Shown here: one piece after another, positions 18,915 to 28,429 of the stretch
Layout: every line of letters begins with the position of its first letter
Position numbering within the stretch: position 1 is the stretch's first letter
Source of the DNA: JAUIAI01 sp041396685
GTDB lineage: Bacteria; Pseudomonadota; Gammaproteobacteria; Burkholderiales; Burkholderiaceae_E
Assembly: GCA_041396685.1 (NCBI GenBank)
Contig: JAWKYD010000008.1
Location: 186,001-250,000 of the forward strand
Direction of reading: 5' to 3'
DNA length: 64,000 nucleotides
The notes under the pieces: generated by a model
Told to the model about the DNA's origin: nothing
What the model saw: the letters and a program-made list of their open reading frames with translations, nothing else
Databases searched by the model: none
Program-made: the position numbers and the translations under genes

Positions 18915-20623
18915 GCACCGCCGGCGGCGCCGATATCGATATTCCGGCCGGCCCGGAGCCCGACGATGCGGTTCCGGGCTACGGGCACGGCGGCGCGGGG
19001 ACGCCCGAGTCCTACTGGCAGGCCTTGCGCTGGTACTCGCTGAGCCGGGTGGCGGTGGCCGCGCTGTTATGGTTCGCCGGCGCCTCGGAGATCGGCTCGC
19101 GCTGGCTCGAGATGGGCGATGTCGACACTTTTCAGATGGTGGCGCTCTGCTACCTGATCGTCGCTCTCGCCTTCCTGGCCCTGATCGGGCCGCTGCGCCC
19201 CAACTTGCAGTTCCAGTTGTTCATGCAGGTCGCCACCGATCTGTTGGTATTGACCGCATTCGTGCACCTGACCGGCGGCGTGCGCGGTGGCCTCGGGTCG
19301 CTGATGATCGCATCGGTCGCGGCCGGGTCGGTGCTGTCGTCGCGGCGCCTGGCCGCAACCTTCGCGGCCGGTGCCACGCTGCTGCTGCTGGGCGAGACCG
19401 CCTTGCGCGCCGCGACTCTGGGTCCCGACCCCTCGCTGATCGCCCAGGCGGGCCTGATCGGCGGCGCCAGCTTCCTGACCGCCATGTCCGTCAACTGGCT
19501 GGCCTCGCGCCTGCAGGCGCAGGAGGAACTGGTGCGCCGGCGCGGGGTCGATGTGCGCAACCAGCTCGCGGTCACGCAGAGGGTGATCGCCGAGCTCGAG
19601 CAGGGCGTGCTGGTCGTGCGCCCCGACGGCCGCTTGCGGACCATGAACCGCGCGGCCCAGCTGTTGCTCGGGGTCGACCCGGGCACATCGTCCGAGGACA
19701 AGGCGCCGCGGCTGCGCGAGATGCTGCCCGCCGGCTGGTCCGAGCTCATCGATCAGTACGCGCGCTGGCGTCGCGAATCCGCCGGTGAACCGGGCGAGTT
19801 CAGCTTCGAGTATCGCGGTGAGGACGGTCGCGACGAACGTGGCCGTATCCGCGTGCGCATGATGTCGGCATTGGCCGACGGTCATTCCGACGCCATGCTG
19901 CTGATCGAGAGCCTGCGCGAGCTCGAACAGCGGGCGCAACAGCTGAAGCTGGCATCGATGGGTCGTCTGTCCGCATCGATCGCCCACGAGATCCGCAATC
20001 CGCTGGGCGCGATCCGTCATGCCAACAGCCTGCTGGCCGAGCAGATCGACAGCGTCCCTCTGGCACGTCTGACCAAGATCGTCGAAGACAACACCGTCCG
20101 TATCAACCGCGTCATAGAAGACGTGTTGTCGATCTCGCGCGGGGAGAAGGCCGTCGACGAAACGGTCGACATGCAGGCTTTTCTGACCAGCTTCCTGCCC
20201 GAATTCACCGTCCAGTCCGGTGCCGACCGGCGTCGTATACGTCTGGTACTGGAATCCGACGCGCCGATCCGCTTCGATTCCGGACAACTGCGTCAAGTGC
20301 TCGTGAATCTGGTCGGCAATGCATTGCGCTATGCTTCCCAGGAGCCCGGCGCGGTGATGGTGCGCTGGCGTAAGCTCGATGACGAGCGGCTCGAATTGAG
20401 CGTGGCCGACGACGGCCCCGGCCTCGGATCTGATGCAATGCAACACGCCTTCGAACCCTTCTTCACCACCGAATCACGCGGCACGGGGCTCGGCCTCTAC
20501 CTGAGTCGTGAGCTGTGCACGCTCAATGGTGCGGCCATCCGCTATCAGCCGCTGCGTTCCGCCGACCGCTACGGCGGTGCGTTCGTCATCGAGCCGCGAC
20601 GCGTCGTCGCCGGTGGCGGCTGA
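18911..20623 (+). CDS. pilS: Two-component sensor histidine kinase PilS
   Basis: A 570-residue membrane kinase. Residues about 40-215 hold six hydrophobic segments as in PilS; a PAS-like region follows (about 225-335); the dimerisation/phosphoacceptor helix is MGRLSASIAHEIRNPLG with the phosphorylated His near residue 359; the ATPase domain shows the N box NALRYA, the G1 box VADDGPGLG and the G2 box SRGTGLGLYLSR. It is expected to phosphorylate PilR, which activates sigma-54-dependent pilin transcription. The start overlaps the preceding stop (ATGA) and its own TGA overlaps the pilR ATG by one base. No pilin gene lies in the window. Confidence 0.93.
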   Translation: MSTAGGADIDIPAGPEPDDAVPGYGHGGAGTPESYWQALRWYSLSRVAVAALLWFAGASEIGSRWLEMGDVDTFQMVALCYLIVALAFLALIGPLRPNLQFQLFMQVATDLLVLTAFVHLTGGVRGGLGSLMIASVAAGSVLSSRRLAATFAAGATLLLLGETALRAATLGPDPSLIAQAGLIGGASFLTAMSVNWLASRLQAQEELVRRRGVDVRNQLAVTQRVIAELEQGVLVVRPDGRLRTMNRAAQLLLGVDPGTSSEDKAPRLREMLPAGWSELIDQYARWRRESAGEPGEFSFEYRGEDGRDERGRIRVRMMSALADGHSDAMLLIESLRELEQRAQQLKLASMGRLSASIAHEIRNPLGAIRHANSLLAEQIDSVPLARLTKIVEDNTVRINRVIEDVLSISRGEKAVDETVDMQAFLTSFLPEFTVQSGADRRRIRLVLESDAPIRFDSGQLRQVLVNLVGNALRYASQEPGAVMVRWRKLDDERLELSVADDGPGLGSDAMQHAFEPFFTTESRGTGLGLYLSRELCTLNGAAIRYQPLRSADRYGGAFVIEPRRVVAGGG

Positions 20624-22113
20624 TGGCTAACGACTCCAATCGTTCGAGCGCACGCGGCCGTCTGATCCCGCGCGTTCTGGTCATCGACGACGAGGCCGAC
20701 CTGCGCGAACTGATCGAGCTGACCCTGGTCGGCATGGGGCTCGACGTCGACTGCGCGCCCGATCTGCGCTCGGCGCGCGAGTTGCTGGCCTCGAACGAAT
20801 ACTCGCTGTGCCTGACCGACATGCGCCTGCCAGACGGCGACGGCCTCGAACTGGTCGCTCTGATCGCCGACAGGTACGCGCAGACGCCGGTCGCCGTGAT
20901 CACGGCCTACGGCAGTGCCGAGAACGCGGTCGCCGCGCTCAAGGCTGGCGCCTTCGATTACCTGGCCAAGCCGGTGGAGCTCGACGCGCTGCGAACACTG
21001 GTGCGTTCGGCCGTGCGCGAGCCCGAGGCCGGCGACGACGGCGGCGGGAGCACCCAGCAACCGGAGACCGCGTCGCGCCTGTTCGGCGACTCGGCGGTGA
21101 TGCGCGACGTGCGCGCCCAGATCGAACGGCTGGCGCGCAGCATGGCGCCGGTGGCGATCACCGGAGAATCCGGCTCGGGCAAGGAGTTGGCTGCCCGACT
21201 CGTGCACGAGGCCGGTCAGCGTCGCGACAAACCGTTCGTTGCGGTCAACTGCGGAGCCATTCCCGAGAACCTGATGGAAGCCGAGTTCTTCGGCTATCGG
21301 CGGGGAGCATTCACCGGTGCCGACCAGGATCGCGATGGTTTCTTCCAGGCGGCCAATGGTGGCACCCTGTTCCTCGACGAGGTGGCCGATCTGCCGCTGG
21401 CCATGCAGGTCAAGTTGTTGCGTGCCATCCAGGAAAAGCGCGTGCGCAAGGTCGGTGCCACGAACGAGGAGGCGGTCGATGTGCGCATCATCAGTGCCAC
21501 TCACCAGAACCTGGCAGAGTGCGTGACTGCGGGCCGTTTCCGGCAGGACCTCTTCTACCGCCTCAATGTCATCGAGCTGAAGCTGCCACCCCTGCGTGAG
21601 CGCCGGGGTGACATCCCGGGTCTCGCCCAGGCGGTGCTCGAACGGCTTGCCACACGCTCGGGCCTGGATCTGCCGCCGCGACTGGCCTCGGTGACCTTGC
21701 GCTATCTGGAGTCGTACAGCTTTCCTGGCAACGTGCGCGAACTCGAGAACATCCTCGAGCGTGCGCTGGCCTTCTCCAATGGCAGCGTGATCAATGTCGA
21801 GGATCTCGGTCTGCGCCCCGAGAGCACCGATGCGGCCCAGAACGAGCGCGACCAGACGCCACCCGCGCCGGTCGTGGGCCCATCGTCGACCGAGGTCGAG
21901 ATCGAACCGCCGGTCGTCACCGGCAGCGATGCCCAGAGCTTGCTGAGCGAGGGAATCCCGTCGTCGCTTCCGGACTATCTCGACCAGGTCGAGCGCGAGG
22001 CGATCGAGCATGCGCTCGAAAAGACCCGCTACAACCGAACGGCGGCGGCCAAGCTGCTCGGCATCAGTTTTCGTGCGCTGCGCTACCGAATGCAGCGGCT
22101 CGAGATCAACTGA
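20623..22113 (+). CDS. pilR: Sigma-54-dependent response regulator PilR
   Basis: A 496-residue NtrC-family activator. The receiver domain (about residues 16-130) has the acidic pair in VLVIDDEAD, the phosphoacceptor Asp66 in LTDMRLPDG and the conserved Lys in YLAKPVE. The AAA+ domain (about 155-390) has Walker A GESGSGKE (about 181-188), the sigma-54 contact loop GAFTGA and Walker B LFLDEVADLP. A Fis-type helix-turn-helix closes the protein (NRTAAAKLLGISFRALRYR). It should drive transcription of type IV pilin and related genes from sigma-54 promoters when phosphorylated by PilS, its immediate upstream neighbour. Confidence 0.94.
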   Translation: MANDSNRSSARGRLIPRVLVIDDEADLRELIELTLVGMGLDVDCAPDLRSARELLASNEYSLCLTDMRLPDGDGLELVALIADRYAQTPVAVITAYGSAENAVAALKAGAFDYLAKPVELDALRTLVRSAVREPEAGDDGGGSTQQPETASRLFGDSAVMRDVRAQIERLARSMAPVAITGESGSGKELAARLVHEAGQRRDKPFVAVNCGAIPENLMEAEFFGYRRGAFTGADQDRDGFFQAANGGTLFLDEVADLPLAMQVKLLRAIQEKRVRKVGATNEEAVDVRIISATHQNLAECVTAGRFRQDLFYRLNVIELKLPPLRERRGDIPGLAQAVLERLATRSGLDLPPRLASVTLRYLESYSFPGNVRELENILERALAFSNGSVINVEDLGLRPESTDAAQNERDQTPPAPVVGPSSTEVEIEPPVVTGSDAQSLLSEGIPSSLPDYLDQVEREAIEHALEKTRYNRTAAAKLLGISFRALRYRMQRLEIN

Positions 22114-22121
22114 CCGTCGGC

Positions 22122-22730
22122 GTGGCGCGCGGGCTCGCCTGGGCGGCCGATGGTTCCGGCTGGTTGCACGGTGCTCATCGATGCCCCTCCGCCAACCAGG
22201 ACGAGCGACCGGCCGGCGTCTTGGTCGATCTGCTCGTCGTGCACTACATCAGTCTGCCCGACGGATACTTTCGCGGCCCGGCGATCGAGCGCTTGTTCAC
22301 CAATGCCTTGAGCGCCGAGCGCGATCCGGCGCTCACCGGATTGCTCGGGCTGCGGGTTTCCAGTCATTTCCTGATCCGCCGTCACGGTGAGCTGTTGCAG
22401 TTCGTCGACGTCGACAGGCGGGCGTGGCACGCCGGCCAGTCCGTGTTTCTGGAGCGCGAGCGCTGCAATGATTTTTCGGTGGGCGTCGAGCTCGAAGGCG
22501 ATTGGCGGCGACCCTTCACCGAGCGGCAGTACCGTCGCCTGATCAGCCTGGTGCATGCGCTGAGCCAGCGACTGCCGCTGCGCTACCTGGCCGGCCACAG
22601 CGACATCGCACCGGATCGCAAGCCCGATCCCGGACCGCAGTTCGACTGGTCGCGTCTGCAGGCCTGCGGCCTGACCCGGCCGTGGCGCGTCGGGCGGATC
22701 AGCAAACGGCGCGTGCTCGCCGGCTGCTGA
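22122..22730 (+). CDS. ampD: 1,6-anhydro-N-acetylmuramyl-L-alanine amidase AmpD
   Basis: A 202-residue cytoplasmic zinc amidase that removes the stem peptide from anhydro-MurNAc peptides during murein recycling. Zinc ligands expected for the family are visible: His41 in LLVVHYIS, and His159 and Asp169 in AGHSDIAPDRKPDPG. The blocks VSSHFLIRRHGE and AWHAGQS are also characteristic, and there is no signal peptide. The GTG start at 22122 is eight bases after the pilR stop; no better start fits. It complements Mpl at 40616 in the same recycling pathway and, in relatives, indirectly affects beta-lactamase induction. Confidence 0.93.
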   Translation: MARGLAWAADGSGWLHGAHRCPSANQDERPAGVLVDLLVVHYISLPDGYFRGPAIERLFTNALSAERDPALTGLLGLRVSSHFLIRRHGELLQFVDVDRRAWHAGQSVFLERERCNDFSVGVELEGDWRRPFTERQYRRLISLVHALSQRLPLRYLAGHSDIAPDRKPDPGPQFDWSRLQACGLTRPWRVGRISKRRVLAGC

Positions 22731-22806
22731 AACCTCGTGCGGTTTCGCGAGCCTTTTCGGCTTGCATCCAGCCTCGAAGCGCACGCGCGCGGCCTGTCGC
22801 AGGCGG

Positions 22807-22835
22807 TTGAAGGCATGGCGTGATTACACTATAAT
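22807..22835 (+). promoter_or_regulatory. Strong sigma-70 promoter of nrdAB
   Basis: TTGAAG at 22807-22812 is followed, after exactly 17 bases, by a perfect TATAAT at 22830-22835. It is the best promoter match noticed in the window. The -10 hexamer lies inside the first NrdR box, which fits repression by blocking RNA polymerase. A start near 22842 implies a leader of about 450 bases before nrdA. Confidence 0.75.
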
Positions 22836-22872
22836 TAGTTACCGGTGCAAATTTGAACACTACATTTAGTGT
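22826..22872 (+). promoter_or_regulatory. Two NrdR boxes controlling nrdAB
   Basis: Box 1 is ACACTATAATTAGTTA (22826-22841) and box 2 is ACACTACATTTAGTGT (22857-22872). Compared with the known NrdR pattern (ACACTATATATAGTGT-like), box 2 matches 14 of 16 positions and box 1 about 12. Their centres are 31 bases apart, the three-helical-turn spacing typical of NrdR box pairs. NrdR is a zinc-ribbon/ATP-cone repressor of ribonucleotide reductase genes; no nrdR gene lies in this window. A weaker half-site is at 22930-22945. Confidence 0.75.
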
Positions 22873-23289
22873 TCATTCATGCCAGAAGCACGTGATTGAG
22901 CAGTTTCGCGGCGTGCACCGGAGCTACGGACACTAAATGTGTACCGGCGAGATCGAGCCAGGCTGGGGCGCGGTTCTCGTGCGATCTGCACGAGCCTGTC
23001 TGGGCATCATCCGACCGGTGCATTTCAGGCAGGCGCAGGAGTTAGATGGCACTCGTTCCCCGATCCCGTGATCTCCCGGCAAGCCGCCGGTCCCGATCGT
23101 CGTCATCTCGTGGCGGCACGCTTCGTCCACACGGCTGGTTGCCGCAGTCGACCTGACTTCTTCGCCTTGCCGGCGGGATCATCCTGTGAACCCGCCGTCC
23201 GTCAACATCCAGCGATGCCCCGCGCCCCCGAGAGTTGGCGGGGCCGCTTTCCGCCATTGAACCGATAACAAGCTGCCAGAGGAACAAAG
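22842..23289 (+). other. Long 5' leader of nrdA, no gene seen
   Basis: About 450 bases between the predicted transcription start and nrdA hold no convincing coding frame. Visible structure: ACCGGTGCA occurs at 22841-22849 and 23014-23022, and the complement of its core at 22914-22921, so a long-range stem could form. Two local hairpins occur near the gene: CGGCGGG/CCCGCCG (23171-23177 with 23191-23197) and GCCCCGC/GCGGGGC (23217-23223 with 23238-23244). None resembles a riboswitch class I can name. A ribosome-binding site (AGAGGAA) lies just before the ATG at 23290. Confidence 0.5.
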
Positions 23290-26234
23290 ATGCAAGGGAT
23301 TGCCGATCAATCCGCGACCGCTCCCGCGATGCCCAAGGGGCCCGGTGAGCACGGTGCACGCCACGACAGGGCCGAAGTGAACGCCTTCGAAGACTTCAAG
23401 GTCATCCGCCGCAACGGCTCCGTGGTCCCGTTCGAGCCTCAGAAGATCTCCATCGCCATGACCAAGGCCTTCCTCGCCGTCAATGGCGGGCAAGGCGCTG
23501 CCTCGGCGCGAATCCGCAGCCTGGTGGAGTCGCTGACCGAGTCGGTCGTGGCCGCGCTGACCCGCGGCAAACACGGCGCCACCTTCCACATCGAAGACAT
23601 CCAGGATCACGTCGAGCTCGCGTTGATGCGCTCGGGCGAGCACGAGGTGGCGCGCGCCTACGTTCTCTATCGCGAGCGTCAGGCGCAGAAGCGGGCCGAG
23701 CAGAAGGCGGCCGGCACCGCCCCGGCCGAGCCTGTGCTCAACGTGCGCGACGGTGACGTACTGCGGCCGCTCGATCGGGCGGCGCTGCGGTCGCTGATCG
23801 AATCGGCGTGCGCCGATCTGGGCGCGGCGGTCAGCGCCGAGCCGATCCTTGCCGACACCATCAAGAATCTCTACGACGGCGTCTCGCTCGAAGAGGTGCA
23901 CAAATCGGCCATCCTGTCGGCGCGCGCCCTGATCGAGAAAGAGCCTGCCTATAGCAAGGTCACGGCGCGCCTGTTGCTGCACACCGTCCGTCGCGAGGTG
24001 TTCGCCGAGTCGGTCTCGCAGGCCGAGATGCGCGAGCGCTACGCCGAGTACTTTCCGCGCTACGTGCGCCTGGGCATCGATGCCGGCCTGCTGGATCCCA
24101 AGCTCGAGCAGTTCGATCTGTCCCGGCTGGCCCAGGCGCTCGACCCCGCGCGTGACCTGCAGTTCACTTATCTGGGCCTGCAGACCCTCTACGACCGTTA
24201 CTTCCTGCACATCGACGAGCGTCGCATCGAGCTGCCGCAGATCTTCTTCATGCGCGTCGCCATGGGCCTGGCGCTCAACGAGATCGACCGCGAGACCCGC
24301 ACGATCGAGTTCTACGATTTGTTGTCGAGTTTCGACTTCATGAGTTCGACGCCCACCCTGTTCAACTCGGGCACCGTGCGTTCGCAGCTGTCGTCGTGCT
24401 ACCTGACCACGGTCTCCGACGACCTCGACGGCATCTACGAGGCCATCAAGGAGAACGCACTGCTGGCCAAGTTCGCCGGCGGTCTGGGCAACGACTGGAC
24501 GCCGGTGCGCGCTTGGGCAGCCACATTCGTGGCACCAATGGCAAGAGCCAGGGCGTCGTGCCTTTCCTGAAGGTGGTCAACGACACCGCGGTGGCGGTGA
24601 ATCAGGGCGGCAAGCGCAAGGGCGCGGTCTGCGCCTATCTCGAGACCTGGCACCTCGACATCGAAGAGTTCCTCGACCTGCGCAAGAACACCGGCGACGA
24701 CCGTCGTCGCACCCACGACATGAACACGGCCAACTGGATTCCCGATCTGTTCATGAAACGGGTCCTCGAAGACGGTCAATGGACCCTGTTCTCGCCCTCG
24801 TCGTGCCCCGATCTGCACGACAAGGTCGGGTCCGAGTTCGAAAACGCCTACCGACGCTACGAGGAGATGGCCGAGCGCGGCGAGATCGCGCCGACCCGCA
24901 AGATCGCCGCCACCCAGCTCTGGCGCAAGATGCTCTCGATGTTGTTCGAGACCGGCCATCCCTGGATCACCTTCAAGGACGCCTGCAACCTGCGCTCGCC
25001 CCAGCAGCACATCGGGGTCGTTCACAGCTCCAATCTGTGCACCGAGATCACGCTGAACACCAGCGCAACCGAGATCGCGGTGTGCAATCTGGGCTCGGTT
25101 AACCTCGTTGCCCACATGGTCGAGCGCGACGGCCGCTGGGTGCTCGATCACGACAAACTTCGCGCCACCGTCGGCACCGCCATGCGCATGCTCGACAACG
25201 TCGTCGACATCAACTACTACGCGGTCGGCAAGGCGCGCAACTCCAATCTGCGCCATCGTCCGGTGGGCATGGGCATCATGGGATTCCAGGACTGCCTGCA
25301 TCAGCAGCGCATGCCCTATGCCAGCGACGAAGCGGTCGAGTTCGCCGATCGTTCGATGGAAGCGGTCTGCTATTACGCCTACTGGGCGTCCACCGAACTC
25401 GCTCGCGAGCGCGGTCGTTACAGCAGCTTCCGCGGCTCGCTGTGGGATCGTGGCGTTTTGCCCAAAGATTCCATCGACCTCCTGGCTGAGCAGCGTGGCC
25501 GTCTGTCGGGACCCCTGGCCGAGCGTTCGCTGCTCGAAGTCGATCGTTCCGAGACCCTGGATTGGGATGCACTGCGTGCTCGCATACGTGAGCACGGCAT
25601 GCGCAATTCGAACTGTGTGGCCATCGCTCCGACCGCCACCATCTCCAACATCATCGGCGTGTCGGCGTGCATCGAGCCCACCTTCCAGAACCTGTTCGTG
25701 AAGTCCAATCTTTCCGGGGAATTCACGGTCGTCAACGAGTATCTGGTGCGTGATCTGAAGGAGCGTGGGCTGTGGGACGAGGTCATGATCGCCGACCTCA
25801 AGTACTTCGACGGATCACTCGCCCGTATCGATCGCATTCCCGAAGACCTGCGCGAGCTCTACGCGACCGCATTCGAGATCGACACCGCCTGGATCGTCGA
25901 AGCAGCCGCCCGTCGTCAGAAGTGGATAGATCAGGCACAGTCTCTGAACATCTACATGGCTGGTGTGTCTGGCAAACGCTTGCACGACACCTATATGCTG
26001 GCCTGGTTGCGTGGGCTCAAGACCACCTACTACCTGCGCACGATCGGCGCTACCAGCGCCGAGAAATCCACCGGCAAGATCGGTCAGCTCAATGCCGTGT
26101 CGAGCACCAATGCCACCGGTGGTTTTCAATCGCAAGGCGCGTATGCGCGCAGCGAAGAACGCGACAGTGAATCGCAGATGCAGTCGCCGAGTTTCTGTGC
26201 GCTCGACGATCCCGACTGCGAAGCCTGTCAGTAG
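23290..26234 (+). CDS. nrdA: Ribonucleoside-diphosphate reductase class Ia, alpha subunit (frameshifted as written)
   Basis: NrdA reduces ribonucleoside diphosphates to deoxy forms. An ATP-cone lies at about residues 35-125. Catalytic blocks are present: SSCYLT, SNLCTEI and EIAVCNLGS, the radical-transfer pair TTYYLR, and the C-terminal redox pair CEAC. The frame is broken near 24511-24513: upstream, one frame reads to WTPVRA and then drifts (WAATF); downstream, another frame resumes LGSHIRGTNGKSQ exactly where the family continues. Adding one base after GC at 24511-24512 restores a single frame of about 981 residues, the expected length. Because the enzyme is essential and everything else is conserved, a sequencing error or very recent mutation is more likely than decay. 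Confidence 0.93.
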
Positions 26235-26253
26235 TCGATCGATGTTCACGTCG

Positions 26254-26295
26254 CAACGAGCATTCGCAACGCTTGAAAGTCGAATGCTTGTTGCG
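26254..26295 (+). other. Hairpin between nrdA and nrdB
   Basis: GCAACGAGCATTCG (26254-26267) and CGAATGCTTGTTGC (26282-26295) pair over 14 positions with a single G-U wobble in RNA and a 14-base loop. No T run follows, so it is not a standard terminator. It may protect the nrdA transcript end or tune the nrdA to nrdB ratio. Confidence 0.5.
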
Positions 26296-26518
26296 CGTGC
26301 GACGAATCGATTGTCAAGACGATAATTCCTATCGTTGCAAGCGATACACAAGGTCCGTAAGATTTCGACTGTGATCAACAGCGAAATCTCGCGCTACCAC
26401 AACGACGTTCGTCAACGCATGTTTCCTTGTCTTCGAACACGCCCGACGACCCGATGTGTTTCTGACCTTGGCTGAACTCCGAATCGTTTGCACCAATCAG
26501 AAAAGAGCGAGAACTGAA

Positions 26519-27817
26519 ATGCTGTCCTGGGACGAACCAACTACCTTTCCGCCGATCGACAAGCAAAGCATCGGTTCACGACTGGCGCCGCAGCCGCGAG
26601 TGCTGCGTGAGGCCGTCACCGATGTCGCCGTCGAGCAAACCGCGCCCGTGGCCCCGGTCGTCGATCCGGTGCCGGTCGTGCCGCCGGTTGCTGTGCGCCC
26701 GGCCGTGCGCGCCATGCACGCCGAGAAGGAGTCCACCCGTCATCCCACGGCGCCGCTCGCCGCTGACGCACGCCACTCGATGGCAGCACAGGACTCCCGT
26801 CGCGTGCGCGCCGAGGACAAGCGCCTCATCAATGGCGCGTCCGACGTCAACCAACTGGTGCCGTTCAAGTACAAGTGGGCCTGGGACAAGTATCTGGCCA
26901 CCTGCGCCAATCACTGGATGCCGCAGGAAGTCAACATGAGCCGAGACATCGAGCTCTGGAAGAACCCCAACGGCCTGACCGAGGACGAGCGTCGTCTGGT
27001 CAAGCGTAACCTGGGCTTCTTCGTCACGGCCGATTCGCTGGCCGCCAACAACATCGTGCTCGGCACCTATCGCCACATCACGGCGCCCGAGTGCCGGCAG
27101 TTCCTGCTGCGCCAGGCCTTCGAAGAAGCGATCCACACCCACGCCTACCAGTACATCGTCGAGTCGCTGGGCCTGGACGAGGGCGAGATCTTCAATGCCT
27201 ACCATGAGGTCAAGTCGATCCGCGACAAGGACGAGTTCCTGATCCCGTTCATCGACACACTCACGAACCCCGACTTCGTCACCGGCACGCCCGAGGCCGA
27301 CCAGAAACTGCTTCGGTCGCTGATCGTGTTCGCCTGCCTGATGGAAGGCTTGTTCTTCTACGTCGGCTTCGTCCAGATTCTGGCGCTGGGTCGCCAGAAC
27401 AAGATGACCGGTGCCGCCGAGCAGTACCAATACATTCTTCGCGACGAGTCGATGCACTGCAATTTCGGCATCGATCTCATCAATGCGATCAAGCTCGAGA
27501 ATCCGCACCTGTGGACACCCGAGTTCCGCGCCGAGCTCACCGGCCTGTTCCATCAGGCGGTCGATCTCGAGTACGCCTACGCCGAGGACACGATGCCGCG
27601 CGGCGTGCTGGGCCTGAACGCGTCGATGTTCAAGTCCTACTTGCGTTTCATTGCCAACCGTCGGGCCGTTCAAATCGGCCTCGAACCGATGTACCCCAAC
27701 GAAGAAAACCCGTTCCCCTGGATGAGCGAGATGATCGATCTCAAGAAGGAACGCAATTTCTTCGAAACCCGTGTGATCGAGTATCAGACGGGCGGCGCGT
27801 TGAACTGGGACGCCTGA
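26519..27817 (+). CDS. nrdB: Ribonucleoside-diphosphate reductase class Ia, beta subunit
   Basis: NrdB houses the di-iron centre and tyrosyl radical used by NrdA. The 432-residue product starts MLSWDEPTTF; a Pro/Val/Ala-rich N-terminal extension of about 90 residues precedes the conserved core. Metal and radical residues are intact: SRDIELWK, FEEAIHTHAYQYI (metal Glu and His with the radical Tyr), LMEGLFF and RDESMHCNF. The C-terminus (TGGALNWDA) is the type that docks with NrdA. The ATG at 26519 is favoured; a frame extension of 21 codons upstream is unlikely. It is 284 bases after nrdA with no evident promoter, so cotranscription from the nrdA promoter is likely. Confidence 0.96.
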   Translation: MLSWDEPTTFPPIDKQSIGSRLAPQPRVLREAVTDVAVEQTAPVAPVVDPVPVVPPVAVRPAVRAMHAEKESTRHPTAPLAADARHSMAAQDSRRVRAEDKRLINGASDVNQLVPFKYKWAWDKYLATCANHWMPQEVNMSRDIELWKNPNGLTEDERRLVKRNLGFFVTADSLAANNIVLGTYRHITAPECRQFLLRQAFEEAIHTHAYQYIVESLGLDEGEIFNAYHEVKSIRDKDEFLIPFIDTLTNPDFVTGTPEADQKLLRSLIVFACLMEGLFFYVGFVQILALGRQNKMTGAAEQYQYILRDESMHCNFGIDLINAIKLENPHLWTPEFRAELTGLFHQAVDLEYAYAEDTMPRGVLGLNASMFKSYLRFIANRRAVQIGLEPMYPNEENPFPWMSEMIDLKKERNFFETRVIEYQTGGALNWDA

Positions 27818-27935
27818 GTCCCGCCGCGCCATAGCCGACAGACAGGATCGAGATTTGAGGGCATTGCATCAACCGACCACACGACCCGAACGCGGTGAGT
27901 CGTTGGTCCATTTGGATCTGCTCTCTGGCATCCGG

Positions 27936-27960
27936 GGCCCGTCCGCGACGGGCGGGCCCG
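27936..27960 (+). terminator. GC-rich hairpin after nrdB
   Basis: GGGCCCG (27936-27942) and CGGGCCC (27954-27960) form a stem; an inner CCCGTC/GACGGG pairing is an alternative. It lies about 120 bases after the nrdB stop and is followed by GAAAAGAATTC, with no T run, so termination would not be classical. Confidence 0.35.
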
Positions 27961-28095
27961 AAAAGAATTCATTAGCGTTGGACAACTGCAGCGTCTTGCG
28001 GGACGTCCTGCGCCGATGAATGGCCCGTTGCGACACATAAATCCGATATGCAGCGGGTCTCCGATACTGCCATTCACTGATCAAGGAGTTCTGTC

Positions 28096-28419
28096 ATGGC
28101 TACCGCAAAGAAGCCCGCCAAGAAGGCGGCAAAGAAGCCTGCTGCCAAGAAAGCCGCAGCCAAGAAGCCGGCCGCTAAGAAAGCTGCTGCCAAGAAGCCG
28201 GCCGCCAAGAAGGTAGCGGCCAAGAAGCCGGCCGCCAAGAAAGCTGCTGCCAAGAAGCCCGCTAAGAAGGCTGCTGCCAAGAAGCCGGCTGCCAAGAAGG
28301 CCGCTGCCAAGAAACCCGCCGCCAAGAAGCCTGCTGCCAAGAAGCCTGCTGCCAAGAAGCCGGCCAAGAAGGCTGCGGCCAAGAAGCCGGCTCGCAAGGC
28401 TGCCAAGAAGGCTGCCTGA
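28096..28419 (+). CDS. Histone H1-like lysine/alanine/proline repeat protein (first copy)
   Basis: A 107-residue protein made almost wholly of KKPAAKKAA-type repeats, similar to the C-terminal tails of AlgP, HctB and other bacterial H1-like proteins. It is extremely basic and probably binds DNA non-specifically, compacting the nucleoid or affecting transcription; this is known of relatives, not shown here. A strong ribosome-binding site (AAGGAG) precedes the ATG. A second, similar gene follows at 28493. Repeat units here are written mainly with GCT/GCC and CCG/CCT codons, differing from the second copy. Confidence 0.88.
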   Translation: MATAKKPAKKAAKKPAAKKAAAKKPAAKKAAAKKPAAKKVAAKKPAAKKAAAKKPAKKAAAKKPAAKKAAAKKPAAKKPAAKKPAAKKPAKKAAAKKPARKAAKKAA

Positions 28420-28429
28420 TCGTTCCGGA

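Noticed and set aside
22930..22945. Third NrdR box (reverse orientation)
   Set aside because: Only one half (CATTTAGTGT) matches; the other half fails and the spacing of about 73 bases is not standard. Kept only as a half-site.
24505..24530. Programmed -1 ribosomal frameshift in nrdA
   Set aside because: No slippery heptamer (X XXY YYZ) and no evident downstream pseudoknot; a lost base in a GCGC tract is simpler.
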